From: Endomychus coccineus
Lineage: Eukaryota; Arthropoda; Insecta; Coleoptera; Endomychidae
Assembly: GCA_958510875.1 (NCBI GenBank)
Contig: OY294067.1
Coordinates: forward strand, 147,920,243-147,984,242
Direction of reading: 5' to 3'
DNA: 64,000 bases
Below the pieces are notes generated by a model that was given only the letters and a program-made list of their open reading frames with translations, did not search any database and had not been told where the DNA came from. Position numbers and translations under genes: made by a program. Positions 12,590 to 22,316 of this stretch are shown here, piece after piece; position 1 is the stretch's first letter; each line of letters opens with the position of its first letter.

Positions 12590-13075
12590 GGTAATACAGA
12601 CAATTATATAACTTTACCATACATTCCGGAGACCTCAGAAAAAATTAAGAAATGTTTGAAAAAGTACGATATAAATGTTGCGCATAAACCTACTTACTGT
12701 GTCGGGAAATATTTCTCAAATCTAAAACCTGTAATACCTAAAGATGAACAAGCCCACACAGTATATAAATTGAATTGTTTAGATTGTGATGGGACTTATA
12801 CTGGAATCTCTAAACAATATTTACAAAAAAGAATGTACGGCCATAAGTATAGCACAAGAAACAATAAGTTAGAAAATTCCACCGCCCTTGCTAAACACTG
12901 CTTTGATTATAACCAACAGTTTGATTACAAAAATGTTACTATTTTAACTAAAGAAACCAATTATTATAAAAGATCTATCCTGGAGATGATTCACATAAAA
13001 CGGGATTCCAATTCTGTGAACCATAGGAATGATATTCAGGGATTGAGTCAGATTTATACTAACTTGATTAATTAG
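12590..13075 (+). pseudogene. Penelope GIY-YIG endonuclease domain
   Basis: The frame has Met at 12656 and ends at a TAG at 13073-13075. It carries the linker DINVAHKPTYCVGKYFSNLK, then VYKLNCLDCDGTYTGISKQY, in which CxxC-x-x-x-YTGIS is the Penelope version of the GIY-YIG core; downstream LQKRMYGH supplies the usual Arg and His. HCFDYNQQFDYKN and ERSILEMIHI-like segments (here KRSILEMIHIKR) complete the fold, with Glu in the expected place. The domain nicks target DNA for PLE insertion. It is uninterrupted but cut off from the RT by a stop. Confidence 0.88.
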
Positions 13076-13450
13076 AACTCTTGCAAATTCCTACATGCGT
13101 CTTTATAATGTTAAAAGTATATTTTAGGAAGAACGCTTAAAGTAAATTCCAATGCAGGTCTAAGACCTTTTCAAGTACGTCATAAATCTACATCTGGTTT
13201 CGAGTAAATATCAACAAATAGCTTCGAACTTCAGTTGCTTTGAGACCATAGCAATATGCGTTTGTATATTATGAGAATTTTACTGAACAGTGGATTCTTG
13301 TTACAGAAAATTATACTTTAATATTAACGATACAATTTTCGATTATTCGTGGTTCTGTTCGTTTCGACGGCGTGGGCTTTTTGATTGATAATTGTGCGAT
13401 ATGGACGCTTGTGCTAATTAGTTTTAAATTAACCCCTTTTTACATAATAA

Positions 13451-13492
13451 GTCTTCGATGGAGGGTCGTGAGACCGAAACGTACGTAAAGAC
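13451..13492 (+). ncRNA. Decayed hammerhead-ribozyme-like motif (PLE)
   Basis: The 42-nt segment starts gtctt and ends aagac (stem I). It has ggtc-gtga-gacc as stem-loop II, GAAAC, a tiny stem III cgtacg, and TA before the predicted cleavage point. The first core strand, normally CTGATGA, reads CGATGGA here, so this copy is probably not catalytic. Two better-preserved relatives lie at 43228-43269 and 43459-43500. Hammerhead motifs are a known feature of PLE terminal repeats. Confidence 0.6.
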
Positions 13493-13604
13493 GAAAATTT
13501 AAAACAGAGTGTTATTGTGACCTATTTCCCGAGAATTTTTATATAAAAAAATAATAAAATACTGAAATAATAGTATTATTCAACATTATAATATACATCA
13601 TTCC

Positions 13605-13735
13605 TTAAATTTTTTTCTGAATTCCTTGCATTTTTCCAAAAATTCTTGCATTTTTTTCTCAAATCCTTGCATTTTTGTCAATTTTTGATTCATTCAAATG
13701 CATATTTTTGGGTTCCTCGGTTGCATTTTTTCCGA
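13605..13735. repeat. Short T-rich tandem repeat (ccttgcattttt)
   Basis: Three to four degenerate copies of a ~27-bp unit containing ccttgcattttt lie head to tail, followed by two looser copies (tgcatattttt, ttgcatttttt). The repeat separates the PLE terminus from the Polinton-like region. Confidence 0.7.
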
Positions 13736-13922
13736 GCTTTAATAATAATGCTTAAGTGCATGTAGAAATACAAAAACATTTCGTGTTTGCAGTCAATATG
13801 CAGAGTTTTGATTCACCAGGTTGAAGAGTGTGACAATACATCAGTGGATACAGTCCATTACCTTCCCAGCGGAAGTGTCTGGCTGGCATCTGGTGTATGT
13901 GCAGCTAGCCCAGACCATAGCC

Positions 13923-14006
13923 GTAGTCATAGAAATCATAGGGCTAGAGGTTATAAAGCTAGCCGTAGTCACAGAAGCCATAGAGCTACATGTTATACAG
14001 CTATCC
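13923..14006 (+). repeat. 42-bp tandem repeat, two copies
   Basis: 13923-13964 and 13965-14006 are two copies of a 42-bp unit starting gtagtca-ag and ending agct-cc; a partial third precedes them. The unit length is a multiple of three, so frames stay open through it, which explains the open frames at 13787-14020. I do not regard these as genes. Confidence 0.75.
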
Positions 14007-14075
14007 TAAGTCACAATTAAAGAGTGTGGAGGTTATAGAATAGATGGTGAGTATGTACAGGTTGTTTGTAGGAGG

Positions 14076-14160
14076 TAAAGTGTCATGGCGAGTGTATAAA
14101 GTGTCATGGTGGGTATATGAACAGTCATGGGAGGCGTATGAACTGTCACTGGTGGAATTG
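14076..14160. repeat. ~22-bp tandem repeat (aagtgtcatgg)
   Basis: Four degenerate head-to-tail units, each with a (a)gtgtcatgg or cagtcatggg core, then g-gt-tat. Just downstream (14290-14400) short gaaaacgatt-type units recur. Similar tandem/GTCA-rich sequence is found left of the second Polinton-like copy (58560-59260). Confidence 0.6.
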
Positions 14161-14452
14161 TTATGATTGATCTACATAATCTCTGTTCACACAAACTACA
14201 CAACGTTAAATATGAATTTCTCAATTGGTTTGTGACGTGTGTAGCCTATGTATGTTTAAGATACATACTGTTCATAGGAGTGACGTTTGTCACGTGATAG
14301 TCTGAAAACGGTTGGAACAATTGAAAAACGATTAAAGATATTCGGAAAACGATTGAATCGATTGGAAAAATGGTTTGGAAACGGTTAAAACGATTATGAA
14401 TTTTTGAGATTGTAAGCTGATGAGCAAAGTCTTTAAATCATTCTAGATCGAG

Positions 14453-15380
14453 ATGAAGACTATGGTGGTGAGCTTATACATTTCTTCACACCTACATATA
14501 TTAAAGGAGCTCTCCTTGTTGGATTGTGAGAAAAACTTGGAGGAATATTTTCTATTCAAGCCACCTATTCCGTTGAATCAACTTTCTGAGAGTCAGATGA
14601 AGGAAATATTAAGCGGTGAAAAATATCATGATATTCCATACAACTCAGCAGATCAGGAATATAATCAAATGGAGGAAAATAAGAAGGAAAATATTGATCC
14701 AGACGGTGTCATTTATGTTAGCGGAGAGGAGAAAGCTAAATTCCTTGTGGAGAGTTTAGAAAAATGGGGGTTACATCCAGTGAAAGTGGAAAATTCAGAA
14801 GATAAGTGTCTGAAATTTGTGCGAGGGAATTGTGAATTTATCTGTCTTCATCACCCCCATAGTAAGAATCCTATGTGTTGTATTGCGAATAGCTGGAAAA
14901 TATATGAATTTCTTATGAATCAAGATGTTCCATACATTGTGAATAATATCAGTACCGATATGTCTTTGGATGAATACACACGTAAGCTGAGTGAATTCTT
15001 TGTAAAAGTGAGAGCACTGAGAAGAGACATAGAATTTTATGGAGACAAAAATATTGTTATAAGACAACTAGGTTATTTAAGTGTTGGAGATGGCTGCATT
15101 GAAGGCAAATTTCATAATCCTAACCTCAATTTTGAACGGATTCTTATACACAAACATTTTTATATAGGCCCTAGCACGGATCTCAGAAATGAATGTAACC
15201 GAACGGAATAGCAACCGATTGATTAATGAGAACCAACTAGAGATTTTTACATACGATATTCCTGAAACGATGTCTATGTTCACCTATGAACTCAAGTTAT
15301 TATTCCATGATGGCACTGAGGGTGACATTATTAATTGCCAAACAGAAAGAGGACAACCCACAGCATCGATTAATTATTAA
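14453..15380 (+). pseudogene. Unrecognised protein gene, frameshifted
   Basis: An open frame of 252 codons (14453-15211) is followed in another frame by a further open stretch (to 15380), so the original product was probably about 300 residues. The N-terminus has a hydrophobic start (MVVSLYISSHLHILKELSLL). The middle is acidic (NQMEENKKENIDPDGVIYVS), and a Cys/His-rich segment follows (CEFICLHHPHSKNPMCCIA). I do not recognise the family. It lies just outside the capsid genes on the opposite strand, among tandem repeats, so it may be an accessory gene of the Polinton-like element. Its length without stops in this neighbourhood suggests it was coding until fairly recently. Confidence 0.55.
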
Positions 15381-15669
15381 ACTAGAGTGACACCACTGGA
15401 AGAAAATGAAATTTATGCAATGCTGTGTTTAAATCTTAGCGTCTTATCAGTTTTACTACTTGAAATCCTTATTAGAAATGTGAAGAAACATATCAATAAA
15501 TCATGATATTGATGAGTAAGTGGTGTTTCATTCAATCAAACATCTGACGATCATAGTTCACGAACGCTGATGACGTCGCTGCTTAAGACGAACGATGACT
15601 GGACAAGAAATAAAATACGAATAATAATAATAATATTCATTCTAGAAGATACATATTCATTTAGGTAGT

Positions 15670-16234
15670 ATTACAATAAGAAACCACTTTTGTAATTTGT
15701 CCACATGTGGGACGTACACATATATCAACCCCCATCATTGCCATGATTCAGACAGATCAATCTGTTTGTTTGTTCGAACTTCCCTGATTCACATTGAATC
15801 TTATCAAAACTACAAACATCTACGATGTGTGGGAGAATTACCAATTCTTTACAATTTGTTCCTCGAAAGTTCAGCTTTTTGTGAGCCACGAACATAAATA
15901 TAGTCGACCACACACAGAAAAATCGATTTGAGAATATTATTCATTTCTTCATATTCCAGATTTTCCGATGCATATCCTAGTCCATGGTAACATTTTTCAA
16001 ATACCATACTGATTTTCGCTACTTTGTATTTAGCGATAAATATGATGCGGCTTGATTTATTCCAAATTTTACGATATCACTGTTATTGAAGGCTTCAACG
16101 GAAGGTAGAATGGATCTATATTCAGCTTTAAGAATCGACTCGTCGAATTTCGGGTGTTGGTATGAATCGAAAATTGGGGAGATAATGATGTTGCTCACAT
16201 CATTATCGTTGCGTACATACTTTCGTTCAGACAT
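15670..16234 (-). pseudogene. DJR capsid-like protein, N-terminal remnant
   Basis: Reading from the Met at 16234, the frame starts MSERKYVRND and contains AFNNSDIVKFGINQAASYL. It aligns by eye with the N-terminus of the intact protein at 61441-62643 (MSEKLQIF, then SFGNSDEIEILINQ). After about 70 residues stops appear, and sequence down to 15670 shows no further recognisable capsid sequence, so most of the gene is deleted or decayed. The intact relative is a double-jelly-roll capsid candidate. Confidence 0.65.
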
Positions 16235-16389
16235 GTTTTCTTATTTAAGACAGAAACTTGAGGATTGTAGAACTGATCGGTCCGCTTTAGTGAGCAGCTC
16301 CCGCAGCTAAGGTGTTTTGTTGAAGACTGATGAATATTGAGCGGGAAATTTCCTTCATTGTTATTGAAAACAACTGAACCCATTCCTCA

Positions 16390-17060
16390 GACTTCTTGTA
16401 AATGTTGATGTAGAATACTTTCTTCACCACGAAAATTTACTGGTTTCGATTATTGATCCAAAGAGAGTACGGTGATGTTCTTAATCTCACCGATATCGAA
16501 TACTGGTGAATATAGAGGATTTTTGGTCACTCCAGAATTCTAAGCCGGTCGTCGGTGATCGGGAAATCGTAGATCGTATGGGCAGTTCTATCTCGGTAGA
16601 AGGCTACTAAGGTAATGTTTGACTCGAAGCCGATGTTGGTAACCTCCATAATGTCAACAGGTAAATCAGCAACGTGCACCACACTTCCAATCCTTCATGG
16701 GGAAATCACAATATTTTCGCTGGACTATCATTCTTTTCGAATGATATAGTGTGATTCTTGTGAGATATTTCACACTTCAGATTGTTATTCGGTTTTAGGT
16801 TCTTCCACTTCCAATTTTGTCTTGATTAATTCTTCGATGTCAGCTATTTTGTAGTTACCTGAAGTATTTCCATCGCCTTCTAAATTTTATTCACGTAATA
16901 ATAGAGTTTCTCGTTCTCAATATTCGGTATAGAGTTTCATGAAGTTGATCCCAACAAAGCCAAATAGTATCACTTATCAGGCTTCAACTCTATCGAATTC
17001 TGGGAATTGGAGAAAAAGATTTGATTGGTACTTGTTAACGTGAATATTCGCGACATGATA
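16390..17060 (-). pseudogene. Penton-like capsid protein, degenerate
   Basis: Segments SIELKPDK, YYLALLG and NSIPNIEN (16900-17020) and, near the C-terminus, KPVNFRGEES (about 16420-16445) match in order the better copy at 62896-63663 (ELNPHSYYSIALVG, SIPNIEEG, KPVNFRGEEI). Stops and frameshifts separate them. In that copy the product lies immediately upstream of the capsid-like gene, and the same order holds here. The function is inferred from this partnership: a single-jelly-roll vertex protein. Confidence 0.6.
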
Positions 17061-17156
17061 GTGGCGAAAATTTATTCATGCAACTTCATTTCATAGCGTA
17101 ACATTTGTGGAGTATAAAAGTATGAGTTCATGGAATAAGGGTCTGCTCCACACACT

Positions 17157-17537
17157 TCAGCGATTAGAACATCCTTCACACTTCAAAATATTCTCAATCT
17201 TTCTGTTTAAACAATGTGGAAATTTGTTCCTGTGTGGTGATTGACCATCGAAATATGTTGTTTGCTCAGGTTGATTGTTGTGTTCCTCGCAAGGCATAAG
17301 AAGATATAGACATTTCTTCAGGTATTCAGGCTCCTCACTCCATCTGAGATCAAAAGTATCAACATGCCCCGACACATACTCTATCAGGAGGAGTAATAAA
17401 TCTCTTTTGGTTAGCTTGCTTGAAAGTTTTTCCAATGCTCTTATTAGATTATCATATATGTATCTGATGGTGGACCGCATTCCAGCTCCACCAAAAAGTT
17501 GTTTTAGTAGCTTGGAAACAAATATATAGCGATTCAT
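17157..17537 (-). CDS. Unrecognised 126-residue open frame
   Basis: The frame opens at a Met at 17537 (MNRYIFVSKLLKQLFGGAG) and is uninterrupted to a stop at 17157. The centre is rich in Leu/Lys (LEKLSSKLTKRDLLLLLIEY) and the C-terminus has three Cys (KFPHCL, ILKCEGCSNR), which could be a degenerate metal site. It sits between the protease and penton-like remnants on the same strand, hence within the structural gene block of the Polinton-like element. I do not know the family, and the surrounding decay makes persistence by chance possible. Confidence 0.45.
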   Translation of the reverse strand: MNRYIFVSKLLKQLFGGAGMRSTIRYIYDNLIRALEKLSSKLTKRDLLLLLIEYVSGHVDTFDLRWSEEPEYLKKCLYLLMPCEEHNNQPEQTTYFDGQSPHRNKFPHCLNRKIENILKCEGCSNR

Positions 17538-17554
17538 GACTGTTAGCTTCAGAT

Positions 17555-17885
17555 GTTCACGTAGAACTGAGGAATTTGAAACGTAAACGTCAGCAAATCA
17601 CCTGATCATACTTTTGATAAGAATCGTTATTGTAGAAAATCCGAACCTTCTCACCCAGATATCAAACTAGTTCCTTTGATGGTTTCAAATTTCCAAAAAA
17701 GTCAAAGTATTCTAAGACATTATTTATTTTCCTAAATGCCAGCCAATGAGTACCGTTGTTTTTGATTGAATCCAAATTCAGAATGATGCATTCTCGGCGC
17801 GATGGTTTTCTAGGTAATGTGTCTCGCATAAAAGCCCCTCGATAAAGAGCAATTTATATTTTTTTAGCGGAACGCACCTAGTCTA
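17555..17885 (-). pseudogene. Adenain-like cysteine protease (Polinton type)
   Basis: On the - strand RDTLPRKPSRRECIILNLDS (about 17770-17830) is followed by NNGTHWLAF with the catalytic His, EYFDFFGNLKPSKELV with the acidic residue, and DQVIC at about 17600 with the nucleophile Cys. This is the order His-Asp-Cys seen in adenovirus-type maturation proteases of Polintons. The Gly normally following the Cys is a stop (tga), and frameshifts lie between blocks. The protease would process capsid proteins during assembly. The triad residues remain readable. Confidence 0.7.
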
Positions 17886-18085
17886 TATCATACCCATCAG
17901 GCAGCTTCATAGCGAGTTCTTTTGCTGCTTCTTCAGATACAACCCAAATACACCTTCGTCGTTCCCTCAAGTATAAATCCTTTTCCAATCCATTGCTTTA
18001 TGATGACGCTGGTCTCCTTCAAGCTTCTTTCTAGCGTTTTTAGCATTGACTAAAGTATAAGCAATCGCACTCGCACCTCAAGTGA
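17886..18085 (-). pseudogene. Possible minor capsid/PLA2-protein C-terminus
   Basis: Just upstream of the protease on - is YTLVNAKNARKKLEGDQRHHKAM, followed by a broken frame with GLYLKKQQKN. An Asn-Ala-Lys/Arg-rich helix ending in H-N/H-K-x-M then a GL-LKK segment resembles what I recall at the C-terminus of PLA2-bearing proteins in this element family (N-terminus seen at 63676-63894). The evidence is weak and the segment is short. Confidence 0.3.
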
Positions 18086-18253
18086 CCTAACCGGTCGCTC
18101 CTTAGGCCCCCAAAGTTGGCAGTAATAACGATGAGAACCCGCCAAACTTTGGTAGCGGTATTATTCACCCTGATAGATCAACTTTGATACTGAGCTTATG
18201 ATCTTACAAAGTTTCTAATCATATACATTCATCAAGTTCGACTATCCCACAAC

Positions 18254-18871
18254 ATGGAGACTGTTCAACAAGAGCAGACACTAATAGTCGAGAATTTAGA
18301 TTTGGATGTTAAGTCTAGTGGTGTTGGTAAACATAGTAAATTGTTACCAGATTCTTTTCACACAATAGTTTGTGGTGCGAGTGGCAGTGGTAGAGCGAAC
18401 GTGATGTTATCACTATTCTTCAATGCGAATGGTGCAAAGTTTAGAAATGTTTACATATACTCGAAATCGTTATGTCAACTTAAGTATAAGCTATTGCAGG
18501 AAGTTTTGGATTGAGTTGAAGGAGTTGGTTATTTCCCTTATAAAAATAATGAAGGAATTGTAAGTCCAAACAAGACTAAACCTGATTCAATATTCATCTT
18601 CGATGACATAGCATGCGAGGGGCAACAGAAAATTCGAGAATATCGTTCGATGTGTAGACATAAGAACATAGATGCAGCGCATTTATGTCAAACATACTCG
18701 AAAATACCTAAACAATTGATTCGCGGTAATTGTATTCTAATTGTTCTATTCAAACAGGATGAAATATACCTGAAGCATGTTTTCAATGGACACGTATCTC
18801 CCGATATCGATTTGAACCTATTCAAAATGATGACCGGGATGGGTGATCTAGAGTTGTATATTACCCATTGA
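18254..18871 (+). pseudogene. A32/FtsK-like genome-packaging ATPase
   Basis: Starting at the ATG at 18254, Walker A reads CGASGSGRANVMLSLFF: the invariant Lys-Thr of GKT is Arg-Ala here, so ATP binding would be lost. A stop (tga 18512-18514) follows EVLD. The same frame then reads through SIFIFDDIAC (Walker B, DD) and, after Met 18650, CQTYSKIPKQLIRGNCILIV with the A32-type sensor segment, ending at 18871. Such ATPases pump genomes into DJR capsids. It faces away from the protease block; the 170-bp gap to 18085 may hold divergent promoters. Confidence 0.75.
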
Positions 18872-19299
18872 ATGAAATCTGATAGATATGAATTGATTGA
18901 TTCCTCACCAGTAAAACACAGATGATTATTCATATAAAGTTTATTAAATGGAATGAGTGATTGTAGAAAACATATGTACAAAAGAAAATAAATATTTACA
19001 CCTAGCCTAAATGAGCATCAATTTCATAAAATCAAGTTAAATAATTAAATTCTGTATTTGACCTAGCCGGGATAATTTGCAACAATTAAATATTCGGGAG
19101 TTCTAGAATATAATTCAAATCAGGATATCTATTCGCGTGGTACAGTTGTTTACATCGAACAGATGGTCTAAAAAAAAACTTTAACGTCAAGTGGTGTACG
19201 GCAGAGATAAGTTGATAGTTCACCAGTATCTGGGACACTGTTGAGACAGGTGGTTGTATTTATTTCAAATCTTGGAAATTTACGTGTTCGTTAATAATA

Positions 19300-19995
19300 T
19301 TCGAGCTCTTTGATGATCGGGTCAATTTCTCAACACAAATAATAATGATAAATTATTCGGTTTTCGGTAGTCAGTCGAAGAAATGTGATGTGTTTTCCTC
19401 AACACGAGTAATAAATTATTCGGTTTTCGGTAAAAGAATTCCTGTAGGCAAACGGTCTGTTCATCCTCAACACAAATAATAATAATACATTATTCGGTTT
19501 TGGGTAGTCAGTCGAAAAAAATGTGATTTGTTTTCCTCAACACGAATAATGAGTTATTCGGTTTTCGGTAAATGAATTCCTGTAGGCAAATGGTCTGTTT
19601 ATTCTAAACTCAAATAATAATGATATATTATTCGGTTTTGGGTAGTCAGTCGAGAAAAATGTGATGTGTTTTCCTCAACACGAATGATGAATTATTCGGT
19701 TTTCGGTAAATGAATTCCTGTAGGCAAACGGTATGTTTCTCCTCAACACAAACAATAATAATAGATTATTCGAATTTCGGTAGGCAGTCGAAAAAAATGT
19801 GATGTGTTTTCCTCAACACAAATAATAATAATACATTATTCGGTTTTGGGTAGTCAGTCGAAAAGAATGTAATGTGTTTCCCTTAACACTAATAATAAAT
19901 AATTCGGTTTTCGGTAGATGAATTCCTGTAGGCGAACGGTCTGTTTTCCCTCAACACAAGTAATAAATAATTTGGTTTTCGATAGTCAGTTGGAA
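19300..19995 (+). repeat. ~138-bp repeat array built of two ~69-bp half units
   Basis: Units starting ctcaacacaaat lie at 19329, 19466, 19604 and 19742 (period 137-138 bp). Each contains two related halves: aataat...attattcggttttcggta, then either gtcagtcgaaaaaaatgtgatg or aatgaattcctgtaggcaaacgg. After 19800 half units are lost, giving an irregular end. The aataataat/attatt segments can pair as short hairpins. The array occupies the gap between the ATPase and the DUF8207-like gene; position and regular structure make an origin or regulatory role conceivable. Confidence 0.85.
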
Positions 19996-20489
19996 CTAGA
20001 GTTAGTTGTACAATATTTACCTCCAGACTTGGTCAAAGTATATGAGTCAATCCTACGGAGCACGGACGGAGTTTATAATGAAAACTAAAAATGAATTATC
20101 GGAAATTAATGGAGTTGGATTGATTCAACGTTCGGTAATAATGCATCTGAATCGTAGCGACTTAGCGGTCGCACGGCTGATTCTTCAATCCCTTCCATGT
20201 GGAATCCGTTCTCCTTTCATACTGATTTTGAGCCAAAAGAAATAAAACGTCAGAGGTGGTCTGAGATTCTGTCAGTCAGCGATGAATTGAATAAGAACTT
20301 CCTTGTCTCCTAGTAGTTTCAACTTTTTCTACATAGGATGGTTCAAAACTTTGATTCGTTAGAATCTCAGCCTCGTCGGTGTTATTCCTTTTTAACCAGA
20401 GGAATACAGTAATTTATGCGTAACGACGGCACTTCGTTACAATTTATATAAGCACGTAGAATATACGAATGAATTACATATACAAAATG

Positions 20490-21270
20490 AACGTAGCGTG
20501 GTTAACACGTTAGCGAAAAATCGCTGAATTGAGAAAGATTATAAGGAAAAAATAGGTAGCTTTGAAACTGGGTGAAATTGGAGAAGATGAATCGATGGAA
20601 CAACTATTCGAAGCTATAGCCGAATCTCTGAGGCATACTGTGAAATGCTCAAAAAAAATCGAGTCCTGTACACGTTAAAAAGGAGGAGGAGGAAGTGAAA
20701 GAAGAATCAGCCGTCAAACTCTGATGAGGAGGACGTGTTTGAGGAACCATCGATTTCTCATTATCCACAGGTTACACGGAAGTATATTGCAGATCAATAA
20801 GGTGAGAAAATCGATCTGTTTTTGACGCTAGTCCTGCTGGATGGAGACTGGGTCAAAAGGAAATAGAATTCGGTAAGGATATCAAAACAGAGGGTTATAT
20901 CACGAAGGGGACACCTGGGTTCTATGGACTCATATTTTACGATGCACCTACGAACTATACGAATAGAGATAAAGCTGCAAACAAAGAAATTTTCGTATTA
21001 ACTAGTGCACATAAAATATTAGCGGACATCTAAAACGTAGTACGAGACCGAAGTAGAAAATATCATCAAACCTTTGGTTACAAATGGTGGTGGTGGTTCC
21101 GCATTTGAAGTATAACGATGATGCTATCGGGTATATATTTTGGGGTAATCCTAATTAGCTATTGGGGCAGTTGAAATATTTGATAGCATCACAACAAGCT
21201 GGGAATACATCACATGATAATGAGATTGTTGCTATAATAAATGAACTTAGAGAAGCAGATATATTAGTAA
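20490..21270 (+). pseudogene. DUF8207-like protein (Polinton-associated)
   Basis: The N-part carries a Lys/Arg-rich helix with LKLGEIGEDESMEQLFEAIA around 20560-20620. The C-part has GWRLGQKEIEFGKDI, YITKGTPGFYGLIFYDAP and REEILVLTSAH-like KEIFVLTSAHKI at about 20840-21015, then QAGNTSHDNEI-like coding at 21205-21230. The motif GTPGL-x-x-L-x-F-x-x-P is the signature I associate with the DUF8207 domain, found in many insect mobile-element proteins of unknown function. Stops and frameshifts are present at 20680-20810 and after 21030. An upstream open frame, 20006-20245, is unrecognised. Confidence 0.6.
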
Positions 21271-21300
21271 TGATTATTTCCATTTTTCATAGATTACATA

Positions 21301-21555
21301 ATGAGTCTTGATAAGTTTGACAAGCGATCAGATGGTATTGGTTCTATGGATGCTTTTTGGCGTAGATCGATTCTTATGATCATTTTGAAACATACACCTG
21401 ATGGTGATGTAGATATGGAGAATTTGAAAATTTGCAATGTGAAAATACCTATCTCCGATAACGATGTCACGAAAAAAGAATATGTAGATAACCCTATCAC
21501 TAGAGTAGATACGAATTTCGACGAAGTTCTTGAAAAGTATGCAATCATTCAATGA
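21301..21555 (+). CDS. Small Polinton-associated protein (DxDMxNxKI motif)
   Basis: An 84-codon open frame with a good ATG (ataATGagt). The core TPDGDVDMENLKICNVKIPI followed by YVDNPI is a compact motif (TP-x-GD-x-DM-x-N-K/L-x-L-x-N-V) that I recall in small proteins encoded next to DUF8207 genes in insect elements of this kind. Function unknown. It is the only uninterrupted frame in the + strand block, though the family is often longer and this one may be truncated at 21555. Confidence 0.5.
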   Translation: MSLDKFDKRSDGIGSMDAFWRRSILMIILKHTPDGDVDMENLKICNVKIPISDNDVTKKEYVDNPITRVDTNFDEVLEKYAIIQ

Positions 21556-22139
21556 GCGTTGATAACATCATGAATTTCTCAATTCCAAGTTATACACGAT
21601 AAATATATGCACTTAACAAAGATTTGAAGATCCTTCGTATCGAAATACAGTACTACAAAAATCGAAATGATGTTAACTCTGCAGCTATAGAACAGAGTAT
21701 ACATGATGAGAGAAGTATCCTCTACGCTGGGAATGAAAAATTTTACAGAATCTCTGATTGCTTCTACAACGCAAAGTTGAAATGATGTTGAAAAACTTGT
21801 GAATTGTATGATAGCATCGTTCTAAGCTAATGAAACACACAATAAAAATTTTTGGAAAATTGATGGAGCAAATACGTGAGGACTATAAATCATTCATCAG
21901 TGACGATCAAGAAAACAATTCGAATTATAACAACCTATTCCAAAGAATGCAGACCATCAATGGTATACTGATAACTATGAAATTAGACTATAAAATGCTA
22001 AGTTTTAATCATCAGATATCTTGATCGAATTATGTCGCCGTAAATCATAACCGTAAAGGATACGGAAGAATTTTCGAAAAAGTTGTATCAAAAAGGATAT
22101 ATAGATTTGTAGGAAAATTCAAAATAATAAGTAAAAGTT
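21556..22139 (+). other. Decayed coding remnants, unassigned
   Basis: Short open stretches (for example YALNKDLKILRIEIQYYKNR near 21600-21660 and 21830-22024) read on + with stops between them. This is where the body of the integrase might be expected, but I cannot see a D-D-E core. No repeats are apparent. Confidence 0.35.
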
Positions 22140-22283
22140 AATAAGGCGTCTGTGAGAAAACGCCTACTCAGGATGCAATCTCAGAATTAGTAAATAATAT
22201 TACGTCAAATGTAGATCAAAACAAAAAGGTCATATGCGTCTTCATCGACTTGGCAAAAGCCTTCGATACTGTTGATCACGGAC
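22140..22283 (+). pseudogene. Non-LTR RT fragment
   Basis: The frame reads EKTPTQDAISELVNNI and then KKVICVFIDLAKAFDTVDHG, which is RT motif A (F-x-D-L-x-K-A-F-D-T-V) of jockey/CR1-like elements. It ends directly in an (AAT)n run at 22283-22314. The fragment is about 45 codons. Confidence 0.75.

Positions 22284-22314
<31 letters not shown>
22283..22314. repeat. (AAT)n microsatellite
   Basis: About ten AAT units. It doubles as the 3' tail (ATT on the - strand) of the - strand retroelement that follows, and is where the + strand RT fragment ends. Confidence 0.9.

Positions 22315-22316
<2 letters not shown>

Larger units (their letters stand above)
11800..13560 (+). mobile_element. Penelope-like retroelement (RT + GIY-YIG + 3' pLTR)
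   Basis: It contains a PLE-type RT, a GIY-YIG endonuclease and then about 480 bp of non-coding sequence that ends in a hammerhead-like motif and the string tgacctatttcccgagaa. The same terminal sequence occurs, in both orientations, at 43169-43560, which defines the PLE terminal repeat family. The 5' boundary is unclear and the coding region is broken near 12480. Non-coding sequence from 13080 to 13560 belongs to this terminus. Confidence 0.85.

Noticed and set aside
13787..14020. Two overlapping open frames rich in SRSHR
   Set aside because: They follow a 42-bp tandem repeat whose length is a multiple of three; both frames stay open for that reason.
19300..19995. Regular repeats considered as a CRISPR array
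   Set aside because: Units are 69/138 bp and the intervening parts are themselves repeated, with no cas genes and a eukaryotic context.
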